Positions 1 to 10,378 of a stretch of DNA of 64,000 nucleotides are shown here, one piece after another. The stretch's first letter is position 1; each line of letters starts with the position of its first letter. Below the pieces are notes generated by a model. The model did no database searches. It saw nothing but the letters and a program-made list of their open reading frames with translations, and was not told the origin of the DNA. The position numbers and the translations under genes are program-made. The DNA is from Streptomyces sp. NBC_00285 (GTDB lineage: Bacteria > Actinomycetota > Actinomycetes > Streptomycetales > Streptomycetaceae): positions 5,518,001 through 5,582,000 of the forward strand of contig NZ_CP108055.1 in the NCBI RefSeq assembly GCF_036174265.1, given 5' to 3'.

Positions 1-1
1 C

Positions 2-244
2 ATCGACCTCGACGTCGACACCGGCGTGCTCCTCGACCTCGCCCGTGACGCCGCCCACGGTGTGGCCAGGCCCGCCGCACCGCTGACCACCTTCCTCGTC
101 GGCTACGCGGCAGCGCAGGCAGGCGGCGGTCCCGAGGCCGTCGCCGAGGCCTCCCGCAAGGCCGTCGCACTGGCCCTGCGCTGGGCCGACGAGGACGCCG
201 CCGCACCCGACGGGGCCCCCGACGCCCGCCCGGACGCCGGATGA
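2..244 (+). CDS. MobA-like nucleotidyltransferase, C-terminal DUF6457 part (5' end outside window)
   Basis: Only the last 80 residues are visible. They resemble the small helical DUF6457 domain that in Streptomyces is often fused behind a MobA-type molybdenum cofactor guanylyltransferase domain; the recognisable stretch is AAHGVARPAAPLTTFLVGYAAA, given here only as a family hint. The stop codon overlaps the moeA start in an ATGA, so the two are probably translated together. The overlap with a molybdopterin gene supports a role in molybdenum cofactor biosynthesis. The catalytic domain is not in the window, so the function is inferred. Confidence 0.7.
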   Translation: MDLDVDTGVLLDLARDAAHGVARPAAPLTTFLVGYAAAQAGGGPEAVAEASRKAVALALRWADEDAAAPDGAPDARPDAG

Positions 245-1647
245 CCGCCCGGTCCCTGCGCACCGGCGAGAACACCGGAGCCGCCGAGGACGCCGACGAA
301 CTCGACGTCGAGGAGGCTCTGGCCCTCGTGAGGGACGACCACGACCGCGCCCCTGGCGACCAGGTGCCCTCGCCGGGCACCCCCGCCCCGGAGCAGGGAC
401 CGCGGCACGGCCCCGGGCACCGCCCGCACGCCCACCACAAGGCGACCCCCTGGTCCGAGGCTCGCGAGACCGCCGCCCGGGCGGCGCGCGCCGTCCCCCG
501 CAGCGGCCGCCTCGCCCCGGTCTCCGTACGGCTCGACGACGCCCTCGGCCTCACCCTTGCCGCCCCCCTGGACGCCCTCACCGACCTGCCCTCCTTCGAC
601 ACCTCGGCGATGGACGGCTGGGCGGTCGCCGGACCGGGCCCCTGGGCCGTACGGGACGAGGGCGTACTGGCCGGGCACGCCGAACCCGCGCCCCTCACCG
701 ACGGCGAGGCGGTCCGCATCGCCACCGGCGCCCGCGTCCCCCTGGACACCACCGCCGTCCTGCGCAGCGAGCACGGCCAGATCGACGAGAAGGGCCGGCT
801 GCACGCCACCCGCGAGGTCGTGCACGGCCAGGACATCCGCCCGCGCGGACAGGAGTGCCGCAGCGGCGACCAGCTCCTGCCGTCCGGCACCCTCGTCACC
901 CCGGCCGTCCTGGGCCTCGCCGCGGCCGCCGGGTACGACACCCTCGCCGCCGTCCCCCGCCCTCGCGTCGAAGTCCTCGTCCTCGGCGACGAGTTGCTCA
1001 CCGAGGGCACCCCCCGAGACGGTCTGATCCGGGACGCGCTCGGCCCGATGCTCCCGCCCTGGCTGCGCGCGCTGGGCGCCGAGGTCATCGCCGTACGCCG
1101 GCTCGGCGACGCTGCCGAGGCCCTGCACAAGGCGGTCACCCGTTCCGCGGCCGATGTGATCGTCACGACCGGCGGCACCGCGGCCGGACCCGTCGACCAC
1201 GTCCATCCGACCCTGCGCCGCATCGGCGCCGAACTCCTGGTCGACGGCGTGAAGGTGCGTCCCGGTCACCCCATGCTGCTGGCCCGCACCAAGGAGAACC
1301 AGCACCTCGTCGGTCTGCCGGGCAACCCCCTGGCCGCGGTCTCCGGCCTGCTCACACTCGCCGAGCCGCTGCTGCGCGCCCTGGCAGCACGTCCGGCCCC
1401 GGAGCCGTACGCCCTGCCCCTGAGGGACGAGACGCACGGTCACCCGTACGACACCCGGCTCGTCCCCGTCGTCCTGCGCGGCGACGTGGCGGTTCCGCTG
1501 CACTACAACGGGCCTGCCATGCTGCGGGGCATCGCCGCCGCGGACGCCCTCGCCGTCGTACCGCCCGGGGGCACCCGTCCGGGGCAGGAGACCGAACTCC
1601 TCGATCTGCCCTGGGCGGCCGCAGGAATCGGGGTGTGTTTCACGTGA
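241..1647 (+). CDS. moeA: Molybdopterin molybdotransferase MoeA
   Basis: 468 aa. MoeA inserts molybdate into adenylylated molybdopterin in the cytoplasm. The family signature TSAMDGWAV is at residues 121-129, followed by the MoCF-biosynthesis domain with VLVLGDELL, the TTGGTAAGPVDHV loop and a GLPGNPLAAVSG motif. The first ~70 residues are a variable Pro/His-rich extension not needed by the family, so a later start cannot be excluded; the chosen ATG overlaps the upstream stop by 4 bp. The stop codon lies inside a parS site and overlaps the GTG start of the next gene. Confidence 0.9.
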   Translation: MTARSLRTGENTGAAEDADELDVEEALALVRDDHDRAPGDQVPSPGTPAPEQGPRHGPGHRPHAHHKATPWSEARETAARAARAVPRSGRLAPVSVRLDDALGLTLAAPLDALTDLPSFDTSAMDGWAVAGPGPWAVRDEGVLAGHAEPAPLTDGEAVRIATGARVPLDTTAVLRSEHGQIDEKGRLHATREVVHGQDIRPRGQECRSGDQLLPSGTLVTPAVLGLAAAAGYDTLAAVPRPRVEVLVLGDELLTEGTPRDGLIRDALGPMLPPWLRALGAEVIAVRRLGDAAEALHKAVTRSAADVIVTTGGTAAGPVDHVHPTLRRIGAELLVDGVKVRPGHPMLLARTKENQHLVGLPGNPLAAVSGLLTLAEPLLRALAARPAPEPYALPLRDETHGHPYDTRLVPVVLRGDVAVPLHYNGPAMLRGIAAADALAVVPPGGTRPGQETELLDLPWAAAGIGVCFT

Positions 1648-1650
1648 AAC
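1637..1650. other. parS: parS site (ParB-binding centromere), copy 1
   Basis: Perfect 14-bp palindrome GTTTCACGTGAAAC, identical to the Streptomyces parS consensus. It covers the end of moeA and the start of the downstream channel gene, including both the TGA stop and the GTG start. ParB loads here to build the nucleoprotein complex that segregates the origin region; parS copies cluster around oriC in Streptomyces. Confidence 0.93.
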
Positions 1651-2741
1651 TTCCGGGCCATGACGCGATCGCCCGGCAGGCGGACGAGCATCTGGTGACC
1701 CGGAAGGTGAAGCTCCCCAGGAAGATGGTGGAGCATCCGTTCCGGCAGGTCGCCAGACGGCTCTTCCTGGCACTGTTCCTACTGGTCGCGACCGCGCTGA
1801 TCGTCTATGCCGACCACGGCGGCTACAACGACAACTCCGACGGCTCCGTCGACCTGCTCGACTCCTTCTACTACGCGACCGTCACGCTCTCCACCACCGG
1901 ATACGGCGACATCACCCCGGTCAGCGACGCCGCCCGGTTCACCAACATCTTCGTCATCACACCCCTGAGGGTGCTGTTCCTGATCGTTCTGGTCGGTACG
2001 ACCCTTGAGGTTCTCACCGAACGCACCCGGGAGGAATGGCGACTCAACCGCTGGAGGTCCACCTTGCGCGACCACACCGTCGTCGTCGGTTTCGGCACGA
2101 AGGGACGGTCGGCGATCGAGACCGTCTGCGTGACGGGGCTGAAGAAGGAGCAGGTCGTGGTGGTCGACCCGAGCGGCAAGGTGATCGAGGCCGCGACCGC
2201 CGACGGCTACGCGGGGGTCATGGGCGACGCGACACGCAGCGATGTGCTCAAGCAGGCAGAGGTGCACCGGGCCCGGCAGATCATCATCGCGACGCAGCGC
2301 GACGACACCGCGGTCCTGGTGACGCTGACGGCCCGGCAGATGAACCGGACGGCGAAGATCGTGGCCGCCGTGCGCGAGGAGGAGAACGCGCCCCTGCTCA
2401 AGCAGTCCGGGGCGGACGCGGTCATCACCAGCGCCAGCGCGGCCGGACGACTCCTGGGCCTGTCGGTGCTGAGCCCTGCCGCGGGCATGGTGATGGAGGA
2501 CCTGATCCAGCAGGGCAGCGGGCTGGACATCGTCGAACGGCCGGTCATAAAGGCCGAGGTGGGCATGAAGCCGCGGGAGACGGAGGACCTGGTGGTGAGT
2601 ATCGTCCGCGGACACCGGGTGCTCGGATACGACGATCCTGCCGTCGGGACGCTTGCGTTGACGGACCGGCTGATCACGATCGTGCGGGCGACGCCGGGCA
2701 CCCAGGTTGCACCCGACGTCCGCCCCATGCCGCAGAACTGA
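1644..2741 (+). CDS. Potassium channel with RCK/TrkA-N domain
   Basis: 365 aa. Two transmembrane helices (about residues 38-55 and 101-120) flank a pore loop with the selectivity filter TGYGD at 85-89. A cytoplasmic RCK domain follows with the Rossmann motif VVVGFGTKGRS near 146-156 and a TrkA-C-like tail. It should be a homotetrameric, ligand-gated K+ channel. The GTG start at 1644 is within parS and overlaps the moeA TGA by 4 bp; the sequence GGAATCGGGG just upstream is the only ribosome-binding candidate. The reading frame is open far upstream, but that part is antisense-like noise inside moeA. Confidence 0.9.
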   Translation: MKLPGHDAIARQADEHLVTRKVKLPRKMVEHPFRQVARRLFLALFLLVATALIVYADHGGYNDNSDGSVDLLDSFYYATVTLSTTGYGDITPVSDAARFTNIFVITPLRVLFLIVLVGTTLEVLTERTREEWRLNRWRSTLRDHTVVVGFGTKGRSAIETVCVTGLKKEQVVVVDPSGKVIEAATADGYAGVMGDATRSDVLKQAEVHRARQIIIATQRDDTAVLVTLTARQMNRTAKIVAAVREEENAPLLKQSGADAVITSASAAGRLLGLSVLSPAAGMVMEDLIQQGSGLDIVERPVIKAEVGMKPRETEDLVVSIVRGHRVLGYDDPAVGTLALTDRLITIVRATPGTQVAPDVRPMPQN

Positions 2742-3590
2742 TCACTTGCGGTTGTAGAGCCGCATCGTGACCGGCCCGAAGACCGCGATGAACAGGCCCG
2801 CCCACCCCAGGGACCAGGCGATCTCGTCGGCGGGCCAGTCACCCGCCATCAGTTCCCGGACGGCCGAGGACAGATGAGTGACCGGACTGTTGTTCACGAA
2901 GGCCTGCAGCCAGCCCGGCATGGTCCTCGGGTCGACGAAGACGTTGGACAGGAAGGTCAGCGGGAAGATCACCATCATGCTGACGCCCATCACCGACTTC
3001 TCGGTGCGCAGCAGCAGCCCGAACATCGTCCAGATCCACGAGAACGCGAACGAGAACACGACCAGCAGCACGATGCCGGCGATCACACCGCTGAACCCGC
3101 CGTCCGGGCGGTAGCCGATGGCCAGACCGACGACGAGCATGACCACGGACGCGATGGTGTAGCGCAGGGCGTCGCCGAGCAGATAGCCGACCATCACCGA
3201 GGGCCGCCAGATCGGCAGCGTACGGAAGCGGTCGAAGACGCCCTTGTCGATGTCGGTGTTGACCGATACGCCGGTGTACATCGTGATCATCACGACCGAC
3301 ATCACCAGGATGCCCGGCAGCAGGAACTGGATGTACTCCGTCGGGGACCCGGCCAGGGCGCCCCCGAACAGATACGTGTACATCAGCACCATCATGATCG
3401 GGAACGCGGTGACGTCGAAGAGCTGCTCCGGCACGTGCTTGATCTTCAGCATCGCCCGCCAGCCGAAGGTCAGCGAGGCCGACAGCGCGCTCGGGCGCGG
3501 TGGCCGCTCCCCGGTGACCAGCAGCGCGGCCAGCGACTCGGCGCTGACGGGGGCGAGATCCTGGGCCTCGGTCTGCGTCACGGTGCTCAT
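2742..3590 (-). CDS. ABC-2 type transporter permease, DrrB-like
   Basis: 282 aa integral membrane protein with about six transmembrane helices and the ABC-2 permease fold. The order of a long cytoplasmic N-terminus, a first helix near residue 60 and a hydrophobic block around 95-280 fits daunorubicin-resistance DrrB relatives. It overlaps the 3' end of the ATP-binding gene by 4 bp (ATGA at 3587-3590), so the two form a translationally coupled exporter operon. The substrate cannot be read from the sequence; a lipid or small hydrophobic compound is likely. Confidence 0.88.
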   Translation of the reverse strand: MSTVTQTEAQDLAPVSAESLAALLVTGERPPRPSALSASLTFGWRAMLKIKHVPEQLFDVTAFPIMMVLMYTYLFGGALAGSPTEYIQFLLPGILVMSVVMITMYTGVSVNTDIDKGVFDRFRTLPIWRPSVMVGYLLGDALRYTIASVVMLVVGLAIGYRPDGGFSGVIAGIVLLVVFSFAFSWIWTMFGLLLRTEKSVMGVSMMVIFPLTFLSNVFVDPRTMPGWLQAFVNNSPVTHLSSAVRELMAGDWPADEIAWSLGWAGLFIAVFGPVTMRLYNRK

Positions 3591-4597
3591 GCCGCGACCT
3601 CCTCGGTGTCCTCGCCGGCCTGAGTGTCTTCGGTGGAGTGTCCGGTGAGGGCGAGGAACACCTCGTCCAGGCTGGGCTGCCCCAGCGAGAAGTTGTCGAC
3701 GGTGATGCCGGTGCGGGCCAGTTCCGCGAGGGCGCGGGAGGCCTGTTCGGCGGCGGTGTCACCCGCCGCGGTGGCCAGGCGGGCCGTCAGGGCGACCGGA
3801 TCGGGTTCCAGCTGCACCTCGGCGTCCAGGGAGCGTCGTAGGACGTCTGCGGCCTCGGGCCGCCGACCGCCGTCCCTGAGGCGCAGATGTACGGTCCCGG
3901 CGCCCACGGAGGCCTTCAGTTCGCCCTTGGTGCCCTCGGCGATCACCCGGCCGTGGTCGATGACGGCGATCCGCGAGGCCAGCTGGTCGGCCTCGTCCAG
4001 GTACTGCGTGGTCAGCAGCACGGTGGTGCCCTGGGCGACGACCGCGCGCACGATGTCCCACACCTGGTTGCGGCTGCGCGGGTCGAGCCCGGTGGTCGGC
4101 TCGTCCAGGAAGAGCAGGTCGGGGGTGCTGAGGATGGACGCGGCGATGTCGATACGGCGCCGCATGCCGCCGGAGTAGTGCTTGACCTGCTTCCTGGCCG
4201 CGTCCGTCAGCCCGAAGGCCTCCAGGAGCTGACCGGCACGCACGTGTGCGGCCTTCTTGTGATGGCCCAGGAGACGGCCCAGCAGGACCAGGTTCTCGGT
4301 GCCGGTGAGGTCCTCGTCGACGGAGGCGTACTGGCCGGTGAGGCTGACCCGTCCGCGGACCTCGTCGGCCTCCTGGACGACGTCGTGGCCGAAGACGTGG
4401 GCCTGGCCGCCGTCGGGCCGCAGGAGGGTGGCGAGCATCTTCACGGTGGTGGTCTTGCCTGCGCCGTTGGGGCCGAGGACGCCGTAGACCGTGCCGGCCG
4501 GCACGGCGAGGTCGACTCCGTCCACGGCCCTGGTCTCGCCGAACGTCTTCACCAGGCCCGCCGTCTCGATGGCCAGGGCTGACGTGTGCTGGCTCAT
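3587..4597 (-). CDS. ABC transporter ATP-binding protein, DrrA-like
   Basis: 336 aa. Walker [10 protein letters not shown] is at residues 42-50, with signature YSGGMRRR, Walker [14 protein letters not shown] and the C-terminal DUF4162-type extension typical of DrrA. The ATG at 4597 is chosen over an in-frame upstream start because GGAAGGA sits 7 nt before it. It energises the permease encoded immediately downstream. No local repressor gene is adjacent. Confidence 0.92.
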   Translation of the reverse strand: MSQHTSALAIETAGLVKTFGETRAVDGVDLAVPAGTVYGVLGPNGAGKTTTVKMLATLLRPDGGQAHVFGHDVVQEADEVRGRVSLTGQYASVDEDLTGTENLVLLGRLLGHHKKAAHVRAGQLLEAFGLTDAARKQVKHYSGGMRRRIDIAASILSTPDLLFLDEPTTGLDPRSRNQVWDIVRAVVAQGTTVLLTTQYLDEADQLASRIAVIDHGRVIAEGTKGELKASVGAGTVHLRLRDGGRRPEAADVLRRSLDAEVQLEPDPVALTARLATAAGDTAAEQASRALAELARTGITVDNFSLGQPSLDEVFLALTGHSTEDTQAGEDTEEVAA

Positions 4598-4734
4598 GGT
4601 GTGTCCTTCCGCGTACATGGGCTACGCATGGGGAGACCTTTACCGTCGCGCGAACTCATCGCTCACGCACCGGGTTTTTCGGGGCCGGGCCCAGGGAGGG
4701 CGGAGTCGGAGGCGCGGGGAGTAGCGTCGGATCC

Positions 4735-5715
4735 ATGTATGCGATCACGATTCCCGAACCCGGTGGGCCCGAGGCGCTGGTGTGGAGCGAGGTCCCGGAC
4801 CCGGTGGCCGGCGAGGGCGAGGTGCTGGTCGAGGTGGTGGCCGGGGCCGTCAACCGCGCCGACATCCTTCAGCGGCAGGGCTTCTACAACCCTCCGCCCG
4901 GCGCCTCCCCCTATCCCGGTCTGGAGTGCTCCGGGCGGATCACCGCGCTCGGCCCGGGCGTCTCCGGCTGGTCCGTCGGCGACGAGGTATGCGCGCTGCT
5001 CGCGGGCGGCGGCTACGCGGAGAAGGTCGCCGTACCGGCGGGCCAGTTGCTGCCCGTGCCCAAGGGCGTCGACCTTCATCGCGCTGCAGCGCTGCCCGAG
5101 GTGGTCTGCACGGTCTGGTCGAACGTCTTCATGGTCGCCCATCTGCGCCCCGGCGAGACGCTCCTCGTGCACGGCGGTTCCAGTGGCATCGGCACGATGG
5201 CGATCCAGCTGGCCAAGGCCGTCGGCGCCAGGGTCGCGGTGACCGCGGGCACGCGCGCGAAGCTGGACCGCTGTGCCGAGCTGGGCGCGGACATCCTGAT
5301 CAACTACCGGGAGCAGGACTTCGTCGAGGAGATCGGGAAGGCCACCGACGGGGCGGGGGCCGACGTCATCCTCGACAACATGGGCGCCAAGTACCTCGAC
5401 CGCAACGTGCAGGCCCTCGCCGTCAACGGGCGGCTCGCGATCATCGGCATGCAGGGCGGCGTCAAGGGCGAGCTGAACATCGCCGCGCTCCTGAGCAAGC
5501 GGGCCGCGATCAGTGCGACCTCGCTGCGGGCGCGGCCCCTGGAGGAGAAGACGGCGATCGTGGCGGCCGTACGGGAGCATGTGTGGCCGCTGCTGGATGC
5601 CGGGCACATCCGTCCCGTCGTCGACCGCGAGGTGCCGATGAGCGACGCGGGCGCCGCGCACCGGGTCGTGGAGGAGAGCGGCCACATCGGCAAGGTCCTG
5701 CTGGTCACGTCCTAG
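4735..5715 (+). CDS. NAD(P)H-quinone oxidoreductase / zinc-independent MDR family
   Basis: 326 aa medium-chain dehydrogenase/reductase. The N-terminal GroES-like domain contains NRADILQRQGFYNPPPGAS, characteristic of the PIG3/TP53I3-like quinone oxidoreductase group, and a Rossmann fold with HGGSSGIGTMAIQ binds NADPH. The zinc-ligand pattern of alcohol dehydrogenases is absent, as expected for quinone reductases. The gene ends convergently with the next one, sharing 4 bp (5712-5715). Function is assigned at family level; the natural quinone is unknown. Confidence 0.9.
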   Translation: MYAITIPEPGGPEALVWSEVPDPVAGEGEVLVEVVAGAVNRADILQRQGFYNPPPGASPYPGLECSGRITALGPGVSGWSVGDEVCALLAGGGYAEKVAVPAGQLLPVPKGVDLHRAAALPEVVCTVWSNVFMVAHLRPGETLLVHGGSSGIGTMAIQLAKAVGARVAVTAGTRAKLDRCAELGADILINYREQDFVEEIGKATDGAGADVILDNMGAKYLDRNVQALAVNGRLAIIGMQGGVKGELNIAALLSKRAAISATSLRARPLEEKTAIVAAVREHVWPLLDAGHIRPVVDREVPMSDAGAAHRVVEESGHIGKVLLVTS

Positions 5716-6356
5716 CCGCGGCGCGACCGCAGCGCGAACAGGCCGAGGCCCAGCCCCAGTCCGATCAGCACCAGCCCGGTGCCGAGCGGCAGGATGAACA
5801 CCTTGGGCGCGGCCGCGGTCCGCTCGGTGGAGTGTGCCTGCGGGGCGGGTGAGGCGGCCGCGGTCGGTCGGGGCGGCTGCGGTACGGCGGCCAGGTCGCC
5901 GTCGCCGGAGTCGGCACCCGAGGAGTCACCGGACGCGCCGGCGGAGGCCTCCTCGTCCTCCGCGACCGGTTCCTCCTGCCGCCCGGGCCGCTGCCGCCCC
6001 TCACCCGCACGGCTTCCGGCACGCGAGGGGGCGGCGGCGGGGGAGGGAGCAGCGGAGGCCGAGGAGGGGGCGCGGAGCGGACCGTGGCCCGGGGAGGGAT
6101 CACGGGGATCACCGGGCAGGACGGCCGACGGGCTCGCGGCGGTGTGCCGCGGGCCGGGGGCCGGGCCCGGGCGGGACGGGACGCCGGAGGGGGAGGCCGA
6201 CGTGTCCGTGGAAGCGCGTGACCGCGGCTCGGCGCCGTACGTCCGTTCGGTGCCGTACCGCGTCTCCGACCCGTGCGGCAGGTGCCCCGGCGGTACGACG
6301 GCCGTGCTCGACCCCGCCATGATCACCAGTACCGTCACATGCAGCCAGGGAGTCAC
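5712..6356 (-). CDS. Secreted, Pro/Ala/Ser-rich protein with C-terminal membrane anchor
   Basis: 214 aa, no recognised enzymatic domain. There is an N-terminal signal-like hydrophobic stretch (residues 4-21), a long low-complexity Pro/Ser/Ala/Arg region (30-175), then one C-terminal transmembrane helix preceded by LPLGTG and followed by RSRRG. That tail resembles a sortase anchor (LPxTG, hydrophobic span, basic end), but LPLGTG has an extra residue, so plain membrane anchoring is equally possible. It was kept as a gene because both termini make sense together. It overlaps the quinone reductase stop by 4 bp. Function unknown. Confidence 0.6.
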   Translation of the reverse strand: MTPWLHVTVLVIMAGSSTAVVPPGHLPHGSETRYGTERTYGAEPRSRASTDTSASPSGVPSRPGPAPGPRHTAASPSAVLPGDPRDPSPGHGPLRAPSSASAAPSPAAAPSRAGSRAGEGRQRPGRQEEPVAEDEEASAGASGDSSGADSGDGDLAAVPQPPRPTAAASPAPQAHSTERTAAAPKVFILPLGTGLVLIGLGLGLGLFALRSRRG

Positions 6357-6492
6357 GGAACAAGACTGGCATTCAGCCGCCTAACCGGCATTCCGGGTGG
6401 ATCTGTGGTGTCGATCTGCTCCGCGAACGGTGGATCAGCGCGCACCGGGGGCACCCCACACATGAGATGTACGGGTGCGAGAGAATGGCTGC

Positions 6493-7035
6493 ATGGAGAT
6501 GCCGAGGAGCGAAGGTTCGCCGGAAACCCCCCAGATCCTGGTCGTGGGCCAGGACGGGATGGCACTGGGCGGCGGGGGTGACGAGGACTCCCGCGAGATT
6601 CCGGTCACGGAGATGGTCGAGCAGCCCGCGAAGGTCATGCGGATCGGCAGCATGATCAAGCAGCTGCTCGAAGAGGTGCGCGCGGCTCCCCTCGACGAGG
6701 CCAGCCGGGCCCGTCTCAAGGAGATCCACCACAGCTCGGTCAAGGAGCTGGAGGACGGCCTGGCCCCCGAGCTCGTGGACGAGCTGGAGCGGCTCTCGCT
6801 GCCCTTCAACGAGGACGTGACCCCGAGCGACGCGGAACTGCGCATCGCGCAGGCCCAGTTGGTGGGCTGGCTGGAGGGTCTCTTCCACGGGATCCAGACC
6901 ACCCTGTTCGCCCAGCAGATGGCCGCGCGGGCCCAGTTGGAGCAGATGCGCCGCGCGCTGCCCCCGGGCGTCGGCGGCCTCGATGAGGGCGGTGACCCGC
7001 GCACGGGCGGCCGCTCGGGCGGGCCGTACCTGTAG
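6493..7035 (+). CDS. bpa: Bacterial proteasome activator Bpa (DUF2587)
   Basis: 180 aa. Four-helix-bundle family that forms an ATP-independent dodecameric ring and opens the 20S proteasome gate in actinobacteria. The family core (MVEQPAKVMRIGSMIKQLL, then helices to QMRRALPPG) is intact. The last residues GPYL are the HbYX-like gate-opening tail, which is GQYL in mycobacterial Bpa. The ATG at 6493 is chosen because the conserved N-terminus begins there; an in-frame GTG at 6475 is possible. The proteasome genes are not in this window. The 3' end runs into a 15-bp tandem repeat built from the tail codons. Confidence 0.92.
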   Translation: MEMPRSEGSPETPQILVVGQDGMALGGGGDEDSREIPVTEMVEQPAKVMRIGSMIKQLLEEVRAAPLDEASRARLKEIHHSSVKELEDGLAPELVDELERLSLPFNEDVTPSDAELRIAQAQLVGWLEGLFHGIQTTLFAQQMAARAQLEQMRRALPPGVGGLDEGGDPRTGGRSGGPYL

Positions 7036-7113
7036 AGGCCGTACCTGTAGAGGCCGTACCTGTTGGAAGCCGTACCTGCAGAGGCCGTATCCGGTGGAAG
7101 CTGTTCCGCTACG
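7023..7113 (+). repeat. 15-bp tandem repeat derived from the bpa 3' end
   Basis: The last codons and stop of bpa (unit GCCGTACCTGTAGAG) are repeated: two exact units, then diverging units GCCGTACCTGTTGGAA, GCCGTACCTGCAGAG and GCCGTATCCGGTGGAA. Read in the bpa frame, the second unit again encodes RPYL-stop. This looks like slippage expansion of the tail-coding sequence. Confidence 0.85.
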
Positions 7114-7547
7114 GCCAGTCCTGTAGGGCTGCACCGTTGACCGCCGTACTTATGGCTGTTGTAGATGTAAACCCCCTGGACTCGTGAAGGGCCCGGCAGC
7201 GTCCGCTGCCGGGCCCTTCGTCTCGCCTGCAAAAACGCTCGTTCGGGTTCTTCTTCGGATCCCCGGCGACGCCCGTGGGCGTGACCTTGGCCACGGGATC
7301 CGCGTCCGGGACCGGTGCCCGTTCCGTGGCCGTCGGCGAAAGAACGGTCGCGCGGGCGTTACAGGTGCCCCACCGTCGGTACACAGGATTTGCACGCCGG
7401 GACGTAGTACAGGTTTCATGACCGGTCCGTCACGGGCCGGCCCCCGGGCTCATCCCGGACCGGCGGCTTGCGCGAAGGCTGTAGCGTGGCCGACGGAGAC
7501 CGTAACAACACCGCGCGCACCGCGGGCAGAAACGACGGCGAGGACCG
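7036..7547. other. Intergenic region between bpa and the kinase gene
   Basis: 512 bases without a supportable gene. It holds the tandem repeat of the bpa tail (to about 7113), a strong terminator hairpin (7186-7219), and then about 320 bases that must carry the kinase promoter. I could not identify a convincing -35/-10 pair there. Short open frames across it have no start context or family resemblance. Confidence 0.6.
7186..7219 (+). terminator. Strong hairpin terminator downstream of bpa
   Basis: Perfect 15-bp inverted repeat GAAGGGCCCGGCAGC / GCTGCCGGGCCCTTC around a GTCC tetraloop. There is no long T-run, as is usual in Streptomyces. Confidence 0.85.
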
Positions 7548-9113
<1,566 letters not shown>

Positions 9114-9126
9114 TCTGCTGAGCCAA

Positions 9127-9168
9127 CCACGCGCGCGTGGGTCCGGAAACGGTCCTCACGCGCGCGTG
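9127..9168. terminator. Possible bidirectional terminator of paired GC palindromes
   Basis: CACGCGCGCGTG occurs twice (9128-9139 and 9157-9168) between two convergent genes. Each copy is self-palindromic and the two can also pair with each other around a 17-nt loop. Confidence 0.45.
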
Positions 9169-9188
9169 CGTGCCGCCGCACGGCCGGG

Positions 9189-10256
9189 TCAGCCCACGAA
9201 GGCGTCGCACACCGCGTCGTACTCCCGCGTCCACCACACCACCAGCGCCGAGGCCGCCGGGAACTGGGGGTCCGCGCGGGTGTCGCCGCGCTCGTAGTGC
9301 CAGCGCAGCATCCAGAAGTCGTTCAGGCGCTCCCACCACACGCGGTGCACGGCCGCCGTGAGTTCCGAGGGCGTGGCACCGGCCGTACGCCGGTACGCGC
9401 GTGCGTACGCCCGCACCTTCGGCAGGTCGAGCGTCCCAGCGGGCCGTACGAAGAAGATCGCGGCGGCCCGTACGGTCTCCTCCGCGCGGGGCTTCACGCC
9501 GAGCCGGTCCCAGTCGACGATCGCGGCGGGCGCGTCGCCCTGGTAGAGCAGGTTGAAGGGGTGGAAGTCCCCGTGCACCCAGCCCACCGGCCCGCCGTGC
9601 GGAGGACGCCGCCCCACGTGCTGTTCGAGCAGCTCGCGCCGCTCCAGGAGCCGGTGTCGGGCCAACTCGTCGAAGGAGTCGGCGGGCCGGTGCCGGCGCA
9701 CGCGCGCGAGGAGGTCGTCGATGAGGGCGAAGGTGGTGTCGGGGTCGGCGCCCGCATCGACGACGGCCGGGCAGGCGCCATCCGCATCGGTGTCGGTGAC
9801 GGCTGGGCAGGCGCTCCGGGTCGGTTCGGCACGCACGCGTGCGTGCGTCGGCATCACGCGTTCCAGGCTGGCGTGCACCACCCCCAGCAGCGCCCCCAGC
9901 CGTTCGCACTGACCGGTGGTGAGCTGGGCGCCGTTTCGGTGCCGGCCGTCGATCCAGGGGTGCAGGGCGTAGGCGTGGCCGCCGACGACCGCGACCGTAC
10001 GGCCGTCGTGGCCGGGGAGTGCCGGTGCCACCGGGACGCCGAGGTCGGCCAGGCGCTGGGTGGCCCGGTGCTGGCGGGCGATGGCCTCCGGGGCGGCCGT
10101 CTCGGGGTCGAAATGGTGCTTGAGGAAGTACCGGCCGCGGGTCGTGCGCAGCCGGTAGCCGCGGTTGAGGAGGCCCTCGTCGACAGGGTCGCAGGCGAGG
10201 GCGGATCCGGCGGAGTACTGGCGGAGGAGGGCGCCCAGCGGGGGCGCGTGAGGCAT
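9189..10256 (-). CDS. Aminoglycoside phosphotransferase (APH) family kinase
   Basis: 355 aa. APH/choline-kinase fold: the catalytic loop HGDFHPFNLL contains the catalytic Asp and metal-binding Asn, and IVDWDRLG is the DFG-equivalent. The N-lobe has YFLKHH with the ATP-binding Lys. The substrate is not predictable; such proteins in Streptomyces are often homoserine-kinase-type or small-molecule kinases rather than resistance enzymes. The ATG at 10256 starts at the conserved N-lobe; an in-frame GTG 27 nt upstream is an alternative. A repetitive insert (residues ~150-175) contains two near-copies of ACPAV. Confidence 0.8.
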   Translation of the reverse strand: MPHAPPLGALLRQYSAGSALACDPVDEGLLNRGYRLRTTRGRYFLKHHFDPETAAPEAIARQHRATQRLADLGVPVAPALPGHDGRTVAVVGGHAYALHPWIDGRHRNGAQLTTGQCERLGALLGVVHASLERVMPTHARVRAEPTRSACPAVTDTDADGACPAVVDAGADPDTTFALIDDLLARVRRHRPADSFDELARHRLLERRELLEQHVGRRPPHGGPVGWVHGDFHPFNLLYQGDAPAAIVDWDRLGVKPRAEETVRAAAIFFVRPAGTLDLPKVRAYARAYRRTAGATPSELTAAVHRVWWERLNDFWMLRWHYERGDTRADPQFPAASALVVWWTREYDAVCDAFVG

Positions 10257-10378
10257 AAGGGGTGGTACGGGAGAGCGCGGCACGCGCCAGATGCTAGGGC
10301 ACGAGCCGACGCCGTGAACTGGGCGTTGTCACAGAAAGTCATGGACAGTCGCCGCCGGTCACGGACGGTCGTGTCCGG

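Noticed and set aside
103..1773. A 556-residue minus-strand frame across moeA
   Set aside because: Composition is typical of an antisense GC-rich shadow; moeA on the plus strand carries all family motifs.
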